Part shown: piece by piece, positions 11,645-21,531 of the stretch
Position numbering within the stretch: position 1 is the first letter of the stretch
Layout of the letters: every line of letters begins with the position of its first letter
NCBI GenBank assembly: GCA_025201375.1
Contig: JAIWZP010000053.1
Coordinates: forward strand, 62,001-126,000
DNA length: 64,000 nt
DNA from: Gongronella butleri
Lineage: Eukaryota > Mucoromycota > Mucoromycetes > Mucorales > Cunninghamellaceae
Reading direction: 5' to 3'
Translations under genes and position numbers: made by a program
Notes under the pieces: generated by a model
The model's input: the letters and a program-made list of their open reading frames with translations, nothing else
Database searches by the model: none
What the model was told of the DNA's origin: nothing

Positions 11645-13159
11645 GAGAAAAAGTAACATTTTTGACCAATTTTTTTAATTTTTTTTTTAGGATGGACATA
11701 TGAACGCTTCATTGTGATGCACAAATGGTCTGCGCGCATGATGGTGTTCCAAGCGATTGTGCACTCGATTGCGTGCACATGGTACACGATCCATTTGACT
11801 GGGTGGCAAGGCTATTGTGCCAAGTTTCAAGATGACTTCTTTGTGTGGGGCGTCGTTGCTACTTGTGTGGGCTGCTACATACTGCTGATGGCCATGCCCA
11901 ACCTGCGCCGCGCCGTGTACGACCTGTTTCTCGCGTGCCACATTGTGTTTGTGGCTCTGTTCACCATTGCCTGCTGGTACCACGTGCAATTGATCGACGA
12001 CCAGATGAATGTCATGTTTCTCTATGTTTCCGTGGGCGTTTGGTCCTTTGATCGCGTCGTGCGCCTTGTGCGCGTACTGTACCTGAACGTGATGCTTGGC
12101 ATTGGCCGCACTGGCTTGCGACGCGTCCAGGTGCAAGCCATGCACGGCCACTCCGAGGTGCTGCGCATCACCATGGACGCCGACAAGCTCGCTCCTTTTG
12201 GCAAGACGCGCTGTCTGCCTGGCGCCTATATTTACATGTACGTGCCCAGTGTCTATTTTTGGCAGTCGCACCCCTTCTCCGTGGGACCATGGCACCGCGT
12301 CGATGCTGATGCTGCTGTGCAAAAAAAGGCAATGGATTTCTCCATGGAGTACGACAACGATGATGCGACCACGTTTGTGTCCAGAACGACCACATTCACT
12401 ATGGACTCTACCTCAAGCCACTCGACTGCCGTTGACGGCGACATGGTGGATGTGCCACTCGATGATGCGCCACCCAAGGAGATGTCCGACGCACCGTACA
12501 AGGACACATTTGATCTGCTGATCCGGCCGCAGGGTGGAATGACAAGGAAGCTGCACGACATGGTGAGCAAGGCTCCGGGCTGCGCCATGTCCATTTACGC
12601 GTTGATCGAGGGCCCGTACGGCCACTTTGAGCCCGTGCTTCAGTACGACACCGCCATCTTCGTCACTGGCGGCGTCGGATGCACCGCGACCGTGCCATAT
12701 TTGCAATATGCCGTGCATCACGCAAACAAGATTGCTGCGCGGCGCATCGTCTTTTATTGGACACTCCAATACGAGGAGCAGCTCACATGGGCCATGCAAG
12801 ACGTCATTGACTGCCTGCGTGCCGTCAACGATCGCACGGCGCGTTTGACCGCGTCAGAAGATGACAACATTGCAAAAGTCGCGTCTCTCGCCATGGACAT
12901 CTCGATTTACGTCACGCGCACCAAGAAACCCGGTCCATACAGCCACGACATGGATGTAGACGACGAAAAGGAGCTCCATGGCTTGACAATGACCTATGGC
13001 TCTCGGCCAAAACTGGACGAATTGGTCGCAAACGTCGTTGATACGGCACCAGGATCGGTGGCCATGCTTTATTGCGGTTCCAGTGGCATGAGCGACAGCG
13101 CAAGAAAGATCACCGCGCAACACGGCATCCCATATTTTGAAGAGGCTTTCAAATGGTAG
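10689..13159 (+). CDS. Ferric reductase transmembrane component (FRE family)
   Basis: Two exons, 10689-11601 and 11691-13159, 793 aa. An N-terminal signal peptide (about 1-19) is followed by a Cys-rich extracellular segment, then a ferric-reductase membrane domain with several hydrophobic helices; HKWSARMMVFQAIVHSIA and a later LACHIVFVALF carry likely haem-ligand histidines. The cytoplasmic part has the FAD motif HPFSVGPWH (H498), the nucleotide motif GPYGHFEP (G612), TGGVGCTATVPYL (about 630) and CGSSGM near the end. FREs pass electrons from NADPH through FAD and haem to extracellular Fe3+ or Cu2+. About 60 low-complexity acidic and Ser/Thr residues (roughly 508-570) are inserted between the FAD motif and the next conserved block. 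The intron starts GT and then 40 consecutive A. Confidence 0.93.
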
Positions 13160-14463
13160 AGCAAAAAAAAAAAAAAAAAAGAACTGGTTTCCTTTTTATG
13201 CTTCTCTGTTTCCACCACCATTTGCACTGTTTGTACAACAACACATCTAGCACAAACATACCTGCGTCTCAATTCCTTCTCCAACACATCGTCATCATCA
13301 TCATCATTTAGATTCTAAAACACGCAAACACCATTCAATTAGTTAATAAACCTTGCATTTCCCAGAAAACTTATATGATCTTCTGATATGATATCATAAT
13401 TGGGCGTGAACGCGTGATCACATGATGAATTGAATTGAATTGGCCCTGCTTATTTTATTTTTTTTTTTTTTGCTATCATGCTCGCGGGCGGGCTTTGTGA
13501 GTTGGAATGAATTTCAATTCAATTCAATTTTTTCACGGCCCAGCCTTACTCTACACGTATGATAAAGGCAAAGTCGCAAAACGCCCGCTCATGCAGTAGC
13601 CCGCAAAGGGCAGAGGCGCGCGTAGCATGCCGATGGCAGCTCAAAAAAAAAAAAAAAAAGAGAGAGAGAGAGTGAGAAGCAAAGCAAGAATCAAGGCACA
13701 AGCAGCACCAATTCCCATAATACTGTAGGCCAGCCCCTTTTGGCCGTCAGCATCCTCATTTGGCCATCAAGCTACGCAATCGGCATTGGGCGTTTTTTTA
13801 TTACGCGTTGTTGTCAATGGCAACACAACCTTCCTTGTCAATCCATGCCCATGTCCGTCAAGGCGTGCCCATTTTTTGTCACTCTTGTCATTCCCATGCG
13901 CTGGCCATCCTCTTCTTCCCATCTGCTACTGTAGATACCCCTTTGCACACCCAATGGCCAAAGTGAGGAAGACAAGGCTTCTTACAGTAAATACAGCCCA
14001 TTATTATTGCCCAAGATTCGCCTTTTCTCTTCACCTGCTGGGACATCTCATGTCATTTTCAACCGCGCCTGCTCTACGGTATCTGTCTGTCTGCCCTTGA
14101 TTGATCCTGTCACTGGTGCTAGGGTTGTTACAGTAATTCGCTCGAACGAGCAGCGAGACGAGATTCACCTTGTCTTGTCTCGTCTCGACAAAATTTTGGG
14201 TCATCTCGATCGAGATTCTCGTGATCGAGATCGAGCGAGATTCTTCGAGAATGTCACATTATTACAAAACTCGAGCATTTTTCTTCAAACCTTTGCCTGG
14301 TGGAGTGAAAAAAAATCCACCAAAAAAGTCGACACAAAGACAAGCGTTGAACCCTTCACATCCAGAGTGCCAAAACAAAAAAGCTTTTTTCCATTGCACC
14401 ACAATCCACAACACCACTTACTGTAATCTAAAATGCATGATGAAAGTATGAAACATTACGGAG
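13160..14463. other. Intergenic region with simple repeats and TACWGTA heptamers
   Basis: No gene recognised. It holds short runs of gaatt (13427-13440 and 13508-13529), tcatca (13287-13303), A and T homopolymers, five TAC(A/T)GTA heptamers and, at 14135-14250, a tract made almost only of CGAG/TCTCG words with many small palindromes. Confidence 0.55.
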
Positions 14464-14682
14464 AAATAGAATTTTCCGTACCTCTTGTTCGACTTTGCCA
14501 TTTTTTGCCCAATTTTCGACCTTAATCTCGAGTTTGCCATTCAATTCTACGTCCCTGATAACATATAAAACACCTTTCATATTGCAACATGTCACGCAAA
14601 AGTTTCTGGCAAACTCGAGATTAAGGTCGAAAATTGGGCAAAAAATGGCAAAGTCGAACAAGAGGTACGGAAAATTCTATTT
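14464..14682. repeat. Perfect 76-bp inverted repeat (foldback element)
   Basis: The left arm 14464-14539 and right arm 14607-14682 are exact reverse complements over 76 bases by direct comparison; the 67-base spacer is 14540-14606. The arms begin AAATAGAATTTTCCGTACCT and read inward to CTCGAGTTTGCCA. The spacer has ttctacgtccctgataac followed by atataaaac, which resembles a block inside the TIR element at 16422-16979. I see no target-site duplication next to the arms. A transcript across it would form a long hairpin. Confidence 0.95.
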
Positions 14683-14684
14683 TG

Positions 14685-15400
14685 TCAGCTGTGACGGGTG
14701 AGCGTGGGCTCGACATTGCCCAGCCATGTCCAATTTTGAGTATCACGTCCCTTGACCTCCTCGCACCATTGAGAGAGATGGCCTTGCTTGGTGGTGATGA
14801 GCGTGGCGTCAATGATTTCTTGCCACGCATCGTCCACCAGGGCAATGCCTGCGCGAGCCATGACCGGCATCAGGTCATCCAGAAATCCCTCGACGTCTTC
14901 ATAAAACTTTGTGATGGCCTTGCCCTTGCGCTCTTGCTTGGCATCCTTTGAAGCATTGTCGTCCGATATGTCCTTGTGATAGTCAAATCTGAGGAGAAAG
15001 AGGGAGATCATCGTCGGGCTCCAGGGCACGCTTGCGCTTGTCTTGACCAAGCGGGGCGGCAGAGGCAGGTGCAGCAGGGAGTGTCGCTTGGAGAGAAGCT
15101 TGCACCCTGCAAAGGTTGTCTGAGTAGGCTGCCGCCTCGGTCATACAGTAATACAGTACGCGCACATACTGTAGACGGTCGACTGTACTTCCTGCTGAGA
15201 CGCGTGTGTCGCCTTGACGTACGCAAAAGCCATGGAACAGGCATGAAGAAGCTCGCTTTGAGCTTGCACGACGTGGGCATGCAGCAGCAATTGTATGATA
15301 TTGATTGCCTCTATGATAAAGGCGAAGGAACGGGGCACTATGTCACGGTCCAGCTCAAGCCCAGAAGCAAACACGCCAAAAAGACGCGCTAGCCGACGCG
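14685..15400 (-). pseudogene. Unrecognised minus-strand coding pieces, probably decayed or mis-spliced gene
   Basis: Three minus-strand stretches read like real protein but lie in different frames: about 15395-15185 (GLELDRDIVPRSFAFIIEA onward, helical), about 15160-15000 (CMTEAAAYSDNLCRVQASLQ onward, with a KRKR patch) and 14997-14685 (FDYHKDISDDNASKDAKQER to a stop). A good acceptor (tttctcctcag) precedes the third. Between the first and second lie three TAC(A/T)GTA heptamers and a frame change with no credible intron. No plausible ATG was found for the first piece. I cannot name a family. It could be a living spliced gene with an unusual intron; decay is the simpler reading. Confidence 0.35.
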
Positions 15401-16025
15401 CTCGAAGCCATTGACGCGCCGTGGCGTGGCAATGGCGAGAAAAAAAAAAGAAGAAAAAAAATGCACACAATCAAGCACTAGTCAGTACAGCCAAGAAACA
15501 CGTGCATCCCAACTACTGTATAGCCTAGCCAATGGCGTGCAAGGCGCGGCATTGGCGACAAAATTGAAAAAAAAAGAAAACAAAAGCGAAGCAGCGAAAT
15601 GCGCAAGCAAAACGTGCGCTGCGACCCTGCAAGTGCGCGCTCTATCCGCATTGGCGAATCAAGAATCCTCAGTCGTGCCAACTATGGAAATCATTGCTGC
15701 CAAAAGCTTATTTTAATTGACAATACCGCACGGTGACCAATTCAATAATCCGATCGGACACATGGTTGTCCCTTTAGTTTATTACGCCTTGTCACACCGT
15801 GTGGTTACTTATCCAAAGATTACGCGTAAACAATTCACAAGCATCGCATGGCGTGTACAATCCCTCCTTATTGTCAAGCATGCCTATTTCACGCGTCGTG
15901 GGCAAGTTCTCAGGCAGTATCAACTCGAATGACCTGAGAACGTTCCCAATGGCGGCCTCCGAGTCTCGGTCTCGGAGCAATATCCAATATGGTCGCGGTG
16001 TGAAGAACAGAAAAATCGATGAAAT
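15400..16025. other. Intergenic region, no gene recognised
   Basis: Short reading frames on both strands have no motif. One TACTGTA at 15514. The end of the region is the promoter described next. Confidence 0.5.
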
Positions 16026-16270
16026 TATAAAAGGAGTCATTGTCAAGCAACCTCTCGTTCTTTTCTTTACACCCGACAACTTTTTCCATCCCTTCCCCTT
16101 TTTTGTTATATTTTTTCTATAAAATGCTTTATTATGAATTCACTCCAGGGACACCTGTGGGCTTGAGCCCGTACTATGTCGGTGCGGGTCTGGGACCTGA
16201 CACACTATCAAAAAATTGCTGTTTTGTTCTCTTGTTCTCCGATCTTCGATTTTTCGATTTCCACTTATGA
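16026..16270 (+). pseudogene. Promoter and first 48 codons of an apparently disrupted gene
   Basis: TATAAAA at 16026-16032 is followed by a T/C-rich leader and an ATG at 16124, the same arrangement as in intact genes of this window. The frame encodes 48 residues starting MLYYEFTPGTPVGLSPYYVG and stops at 16270, where a CGAT-rich tract and then the TIR element begin. No continuation exon was found downstream. It may be the 5' end of a gene broken by insertion, or a chance frame behind a real promoter. Confidence 0.35.
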
Positions 16271-16415
16271 ACATATGATATCGATCTTAACGATCTTACG
16301 GTAACGATCGATTTTTTTCTTAACGATCACTATCGATCGATCTTGACGAATCCCTTAACGATTCGATCGATCTCGATCTTTCAAAAAATCGATCGGATCG
16401 AATCGATAAGGATGA
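16270..16415. repeat. CGAT-rich palindromic tract
   Basis: Composed largely of the words cgat, gatcgat and aacgat, giving many overlapping small palindromes (for example atcgatcgat and aatcgatcggatcgaatcg). It directly precedes the target-site duplication of the next element. No coding potential. Confidence 0.6.
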
Positions 16416-16421
16416 TTAAGG

Positions 16422-16979
16422 GCCTAGCTATAATTTTGCGTGGTAAAGTATTTGGCTGGCAAGACGTTTTAATCTCTTGCTAGACGCCCCGAAATTGCTC
16501 TTAGAGGCTACAACGCGTCGCCCCTGGATGTAAAATTTGATTTGGAATCGAATGGTGTTACTTTCGAGCCGTGCTCTCTTAGTAAAAATACGAAAAATCA
16601 CGCATTTACTGCCAAAAATCAAAATCGGGCCGAAATGTCGTAAATTGCGATTATCTCGAAATTTCATTAAGTTAACGGACATCGTGTGAGAACTTTATTC
16701 AATTCTAAATTAAATTTTACATTGGACTCGTGCGGCAAAATAGCGATTCAAGCAAGGTTTGAGGTACTTCCATTAGAGCAAACTGCAGCATTTGAGCCAG
16801 ATTTCTAAGTACTCAAAAACCTGCAACTGGACATGTAATTTAAACACCGCCAGGAGATTCTACGCCCTTGAAAACATATAAAACGCCATTTTCAGCTTCA
16901 TCATTATTGACCAAACCCTGAGTATAAGTGGGGTCGGGGTGACGAATTCTAACTTTACCACGCAAAATTCTAGCTACGC
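16422..16979. mobile_element. Non-autonomous DNA transposon (MITE), 558 bp
   Basis: Terminal inverted repeats of about 28 bp: the left end GCCTAGCTATAATTTTGCG and the reverse complement of the right end GCGTAGCTAGAATTTTGCG continue together through TGGTAAAGT, with two mismatches. The element is flanked by an exact 9-bp direct repeat TGATTAAGG at 16413-16421 and 16980-16988. No transposase frame is inside, so it needs an enzyme encoded elsewhere. A 9-bp duplication is typical of Mutator-like transposases; the assignment is inference. Confidence 0.85.
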
Positions 16980-17059
16980 TGATTAAGGATCCCTAGACTG
17001 TCTACTGTAACAAAAATGACCGGAGGTCTCCGACGGCTCCCGCCAAACACACCCAGCGG

Positions 17060-17715
17060 ACTTTGAATCCAATATTGCTATTTTAGGAAGGAGTCAAACA
17101 TGGATTGGTGAAAAAATAATTTTAACCAAAGTAAGCACATCTTTCAGTCGATCGCCGTTCATGCGTCACTCTTTGGGCATTTTTCTTGTTAAGCTGAGGT
17201 GGCCGGCCATTTTGTCTGCCAATAGAAAATAGTCGGAGTTACCTGTTTGGGATACATTGATCACTCGGAGCTCGAAATTTTCTAAATTAGGCATTTTCTG
17301 AGGTTGAAATGTGTGACCCCTGAATTTTTCAAAAGTGGTCGTCGTAGCGCTTTGCTTGGGGGTTTAAGCTTTTTCGTTGCAAATTTTGCGCTGAACACGA
17401 TACAGGCATTTTTGAGCGATATCGGTCAAGTGGATGACGAGGTAAATGCAAAATAATACAGTAAATTTAGGCTTTTTGGAATTTGCCGGCTCAAAAAAAA
17501 TCGGGCGGACCCATGTCGAGCATTGGGCTGCTGTTGTTCAACCCATGGCACGTCTTTCATCAGCGCGCAGCTGCTATCATAGACTGTAAAACATTTTCTG
17601 GAGGCACAAAAAGTCGTTACAGTTGAGAAAACATGTCTTCTTGTTGTTGTTTTTAAAAGACAAATGTGTGTGTTGTTTTTTGTACAGTGCAGCGCACTGC
17701 TGGGCAACCAGCATC
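17060..17715 (+). repeat. Dispersed repeat R-B, copy 1
   Basis: About 650 bp aligns in direct orientation with 62435-63085, including (a/t)atggattgg, the cgtcactctttgg block, ctgccaatagaaaat, acctgtttggga, tgtgacccctgaattttt and tcgggcggaccca. Reading frames inside are not shared between copies. It contains one internal TACAGTA (17457) absent from the other copy. Confidence 0.75.
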
Positions 17716-19063
17716 GATGTTTTTGACGTGAGCGCGTGACGAGCTGACGACAGCATTTTATTAAGTTGATTGGCCAGCTTCACAAAGAGAAATAGCGTTC
17801 TTTGCTTCTTTTAAATACAGTACTTCTTGTTGTATTTGCTGCTTGCAGAGCGTGATCTCATTAAGTAAAAATCACAATGGACACATCCATGTGAAAGAGA
17901 ATGTGCGATTACCCTAAGTCTGACGCGCTGGCCGTGTCTGGACTGGTATTTCACAAGTTGTGAAAAAAAAAGAAATAAAGCTACGCGATGCAAATCGCGT
18001 CGTGCATTCTCTGTGCCGCATCCCTGGATTCAAATCCAGATGGCCGGGCACTTACCTAGTCCGGCTAATTAAGCCCCGCTCACACAATGGCTGCTGTCGC
18101 CAGGTCTTTACGTTTTAATCGCGATTTTACCATACATGAAAGGATAGCGCAGCACCCTTTCCCTCATTTGCTCTCTTGTACGCACCCATGCTAAGATGCC
18201 TCATTTGCTATGTATGATCAGAGATTGCATTGACCAGGATCTGGGCAGATGCAAGCCTGAGAAAAATAAAAAAAAAAAAATAATAAAAATTCTCATTTGC
18301 TTGCGATCACACAATGTCCCACTTGGCCATACGCGTCTTTACGCGCCCTTGTGCATTCATGCCACGGAACCATCATCTCTGCATCGTTTGCATATCCGAG
18401 GAACAGCTCACTCGCTGATTGAGCGCGGCTCATATTCAATTCATGCCTCGGAACGCTTGTATGCTTGACAGCCACTCATTGAAGCATTTCTTTGCATCTT
18501 ACATCCCAAACCCTAGTTTTCACAAATTGTCTATATAATAGAGTCCTCACTTTTTCTTAATAAACGGTATCAGATTCTCAATCAGTTTCCTGTTTTCCCT
18601 TTTTTTATCTTCTTTTTCTCTCAATATCTCACTTCTTTTGTGGTTGAATTTCGAACTCTGCCAACGAGTGCTCGCCACGCACATGTGCTACCGAGACGAC
18701 CGCAGACCACACTACTGTGAAACGATGCACACATCTCAGCTCATGACAAGATGGCGGTCAAAATCGTCACTTGATCAAGTTGTTCTCGGGGCAATGTCGA
18801 TTCTAGACGAAAAACACCATTTGCGACGTGTAGTGTGTATTTTACCCTTTCGAACGCGTACAAAATGACATCAGTGGGCCTCTTCCCAATGATCACAAAA
18901 AGTACTACAGCATGTCAACGCGCTTAACACGTGCACGACCAATGAAACGCCTGATTTTCTATTTTTGTTGTCTTGTGCTGATTTGCATCATGGTATCACG
19001 ATCATTCGTCGGATTGGTATGTTACACGTTTTTTCTTGTTTATTAATGAAGCAACAAGCTTGA
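17716..19063. other. Intergenic region, no gene recognised
   Basis: About 1.3 kb. A frame at 18638-18868 has no motif. A hairpin with stems CTGGA/TCCAG near 18025-18040 resembles a tRNA T-arm but is not one. TATATAA at 18532 is not followed by a recognisable gene. Confidence 0.5.
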
Positions 19064-19893
19064 TCAATCTTCGCCCACGGGAACTTCTTCTTCCAGGTAT
19101 CGGATGAGTTTGACGCGCAGCTCGGTGGCATCGTCTCCACGCAGAACGTCGCTGACAAAGGATGCCTCGACCTGCAATTGGACCATTTCGAGTGCGCCGC
19201 GCAGGATGCCGCAGTAGATGTTTGAGTACCACAATCCGCCGTCCAGGGCATCGGCTGGCAGCTCGACAAACTCGGTCAGTGGATTTTCGTCAAACAGCAG
19301 CGAGAACTCCTTGTTGTCCGCAGACCAATTGGTCACGTTGGGCGCAATGTTCAAAAAGATCTTGAAGCCAATCTTTGACACGGCCTCGGCCGTCTCGCGA
19401 AAATCCGAACAGCGCGCAATCCCGGATCGCGCCAAAAAATCTTCAATCAGACGTTGGCCAATATTGTAACCCCTACAAAAGAAACGCGTAAGCATCCGTT
19501 GGACATGGCGACAGAGGGGGGGGGAGGGGAAGCGCGTGTGTTGTACGTTGCTCGTCGTGCGTGTTTTATCCGTTTGCGCGCGCCCCGGGGACAAAATAGG
19601 AATTTTCTTTACATTTTCTCTAGCTGCTTGTTCACTTCATTGTAGTCTTCATAGTCTTTAACAAGCTGGACGACCATGGATCCGTACGTGAGGGTGAAAA
19701 GCTCTGCATTCTATGACAAAAAGTGCATGATGGAGCACATGTAGCGAAAAAGATGGAGAAATGAGTCGATAAACGAGTTGTTTGCGCGCGGATCTGCTAA
19801 GCGGGAGACATGGACACGTACAATTTTCTCCACCTTGTTCTTCCACACGTCCTCGCCAATGGCTTTGTACTGCTTTGACACGGGTGTGGTCAT
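19064..19893 (-). CDS. BET3: TRAPP complex core subunit Bet3
   Basis: Three exons, 19893-19822, 19710-19613 and 19472-19064, giving 192 aa, the usual Bet3 length. It reads [92 protein letters not shown] and ends [19 protein letters not shown] plus [10 protein letters not shown], which I recognise as Bet3 throughout. Bet3 is a core subunit of the TRAPP tethering complexes that activate the Rab GTPase Ypt1/Rab1 at the Golgi. The second junction splits the Met codon of KMGYNIG. The next gene on the same strand ends 176 bp upstream. Confidence 0.96.
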
Positions 19894-20069
19894 CTTTTTG
19901 TGTGTGTGTCTGAAAGAAAAAGTGAAAAGAATGAGAGACAAAAGGGGAACAAAAGGGGGCGAGCTGAACTCCAATCCTCTCTCTTTTTTGATCGTAACGA
20001 CTAGATAGCAAGTTTTTTTTATTGAATTGGCATTGGGGAATTGAGAATAATATATACAAAGGGATGATT

Positions 20070-21181
20070 TTAGTAACCAAGGACTTGATTGTAGGTATTG
20101 TTGACTGCCTGGATGCCCCACGACGCGTTGTGCAGGCCCTCCTGGGTGTTTTCGGTCACGTGTTTCTTGACAATCTTGGTGTAGAGCCAGGTAAAGACCA
20201 TCATTGCGCCTGTGGCGAGGCAAAACACAATGTAGCCGACGGTCTCTGCGTGCGAGGTGTCTGTCTGTGTCATGACGACAATGACCTTGACGACAAAAGC
20301 TGCAATCAGAGTGATGCCCCATGTGGCGGTCATGACGCGCATGTCGTGCCTGAATCGCGTCATGTTTCGGTACAAATAGTCCAATTTCTGCCGTTTGGAC
20401 CGCGGCTTTTCCATGGTCGCGAGCCGGTTTTGGTCGTATTGATCCAGCTTGTCGTCCTCCTCCTGCCGGGGCATGATCTGGCCCGCCACCTGGAAGATCA
20501 GCGGCCGCATCTCAAATCGGCCGATGCGAATGGGAAGGATCGACAATAGGCAGCTCACGCCCACCAAAAGCGGCACAATGGACTCGCAAATTGCGCTTGT
20601 CTTTTCGTCTGGCTGTGCAATCGACTATCAAAAGAATAAAAAAAAAGGGTCAGGGGAATGAGCCAAAAATTGGCACCAAAAATAAAAAAAAAACGCGTAC
20701 AATGATGCCAGTGATCAAGAAGCTGATGCCGGCAACCAGGCCCAGGGCGTCAAACGTCTTTTCTCGGATCATGCGTCTAACAAGGTGGCACAAACAAAAA
20801 AAAAGGTGGTCAATGGGGCTCAGTGGGCGAGATTGTTGACTTTTTTTTTTTTTTTTTTTTTTACACGACGACAATGGCGATGGGCGGGCACGACGCGGCA
20901 ATCATGGCAAGCACTTGGCCAATGTGTGGTCTGAGCAGCTCGTAGAGCAAGACGGGTAAACCAATGCTCCAGAGAACGGCGAGAATAAAGTTGACAATGG
21001 GTCGCCCGCGCAAAAAGCTAAAGCTAAAGATGTCTTGCACGGTGCCCAGGTCCATGGGCAAATCCTCATTTTGCTGGGGCGGTGCATGCTTGTACTCGTT
21101 CTCGCTCGGCTGCTCGTCACTGCTGCTCGTCAGCTGAACGCTTTCTTGGTTGTTATTCTCTTTTTTGCCAAAGAGGCCCAT
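20070..21181 (-). CDS. VC0807-like polytopic membrane protein
   Basis: Three exons, 21181-20865, 20776-20701 and 20624-20070, giving 315 aa. After a charged, Glu/Gln-rich N-terminal tail (about 1-50) come five or six hydrophobic segments: FILAVLWSIGLPVLLYELL, VLAMIAASCPPIAIVV, FDALGLVAGISFLITGII, IVPLLVGVSCLLSILPI and, after a charged loop, two more near WGITLIAAFVVKVIVVM and VGYIVFCLATGAMMVF. The arrangement resembles the bacterial VC0807-type integral membrane proteins, of unknown function. Intron 1 begins GT followed by 22 A. It is divergent from the MTQ1-like gene with 350 bp between the start codons. Confidence 0.7.
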
Positions 21182-21531
21182 AACAATTGAAAGAAAAGGA
21201 GAGAGAAAGAGAAAAAAGTAGGCGGGCCGACAAAAATGAAAAAGAGGCACCCATTTATGGTGCCGCTCTCGCCTCGAATTTCATTGTTCATGCCAAGATA
21301 GGCGGCCCCCAGCAGGAAATGGGACCCAAACAATCAAGGTGTTTCAGCACGTCCATTGGACGGAGCGCCAAGACGCCAAAAGCCGATGGATTGACACAAC
21401 GCAAAAAGCATTTGCTTTTGGTGGCGACGTGACACAAGCGCGGAAAAACTCCAGGCGCTCGGGGCTCCGCAAGCCGATTTTGTTTTTTTTCTCTCTCTTT
21501 TTTCACTTTTCCCCCTCTTTTTTTATCCACT
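21182..21531. promoter_or_regulatory. Shared intergenic promoter region (VC0807-like / MTQ1-like)
   Basis: 350 bp between two divergent start codons. The MTQ1-like side ends in a T/C-rich tract (21480-21528) directly before its ATG. No TATA box is evident on either side. Confidence 0.4.

Noticed and set aside
10710..11699. 329-codon frame on the minus strand
   Set aside because: It is the antisense shadow of the ferric reductase first exon and starts in poly-F from the intron A-run.
18025..18040. T-arm-like hairpin CTGGATTCAAATCCAG, possible tRNA
   Set aside because: The loop is one base short of a T-loop, no matching acceptor, D-arm or anticodon arm fits around it on either strand.
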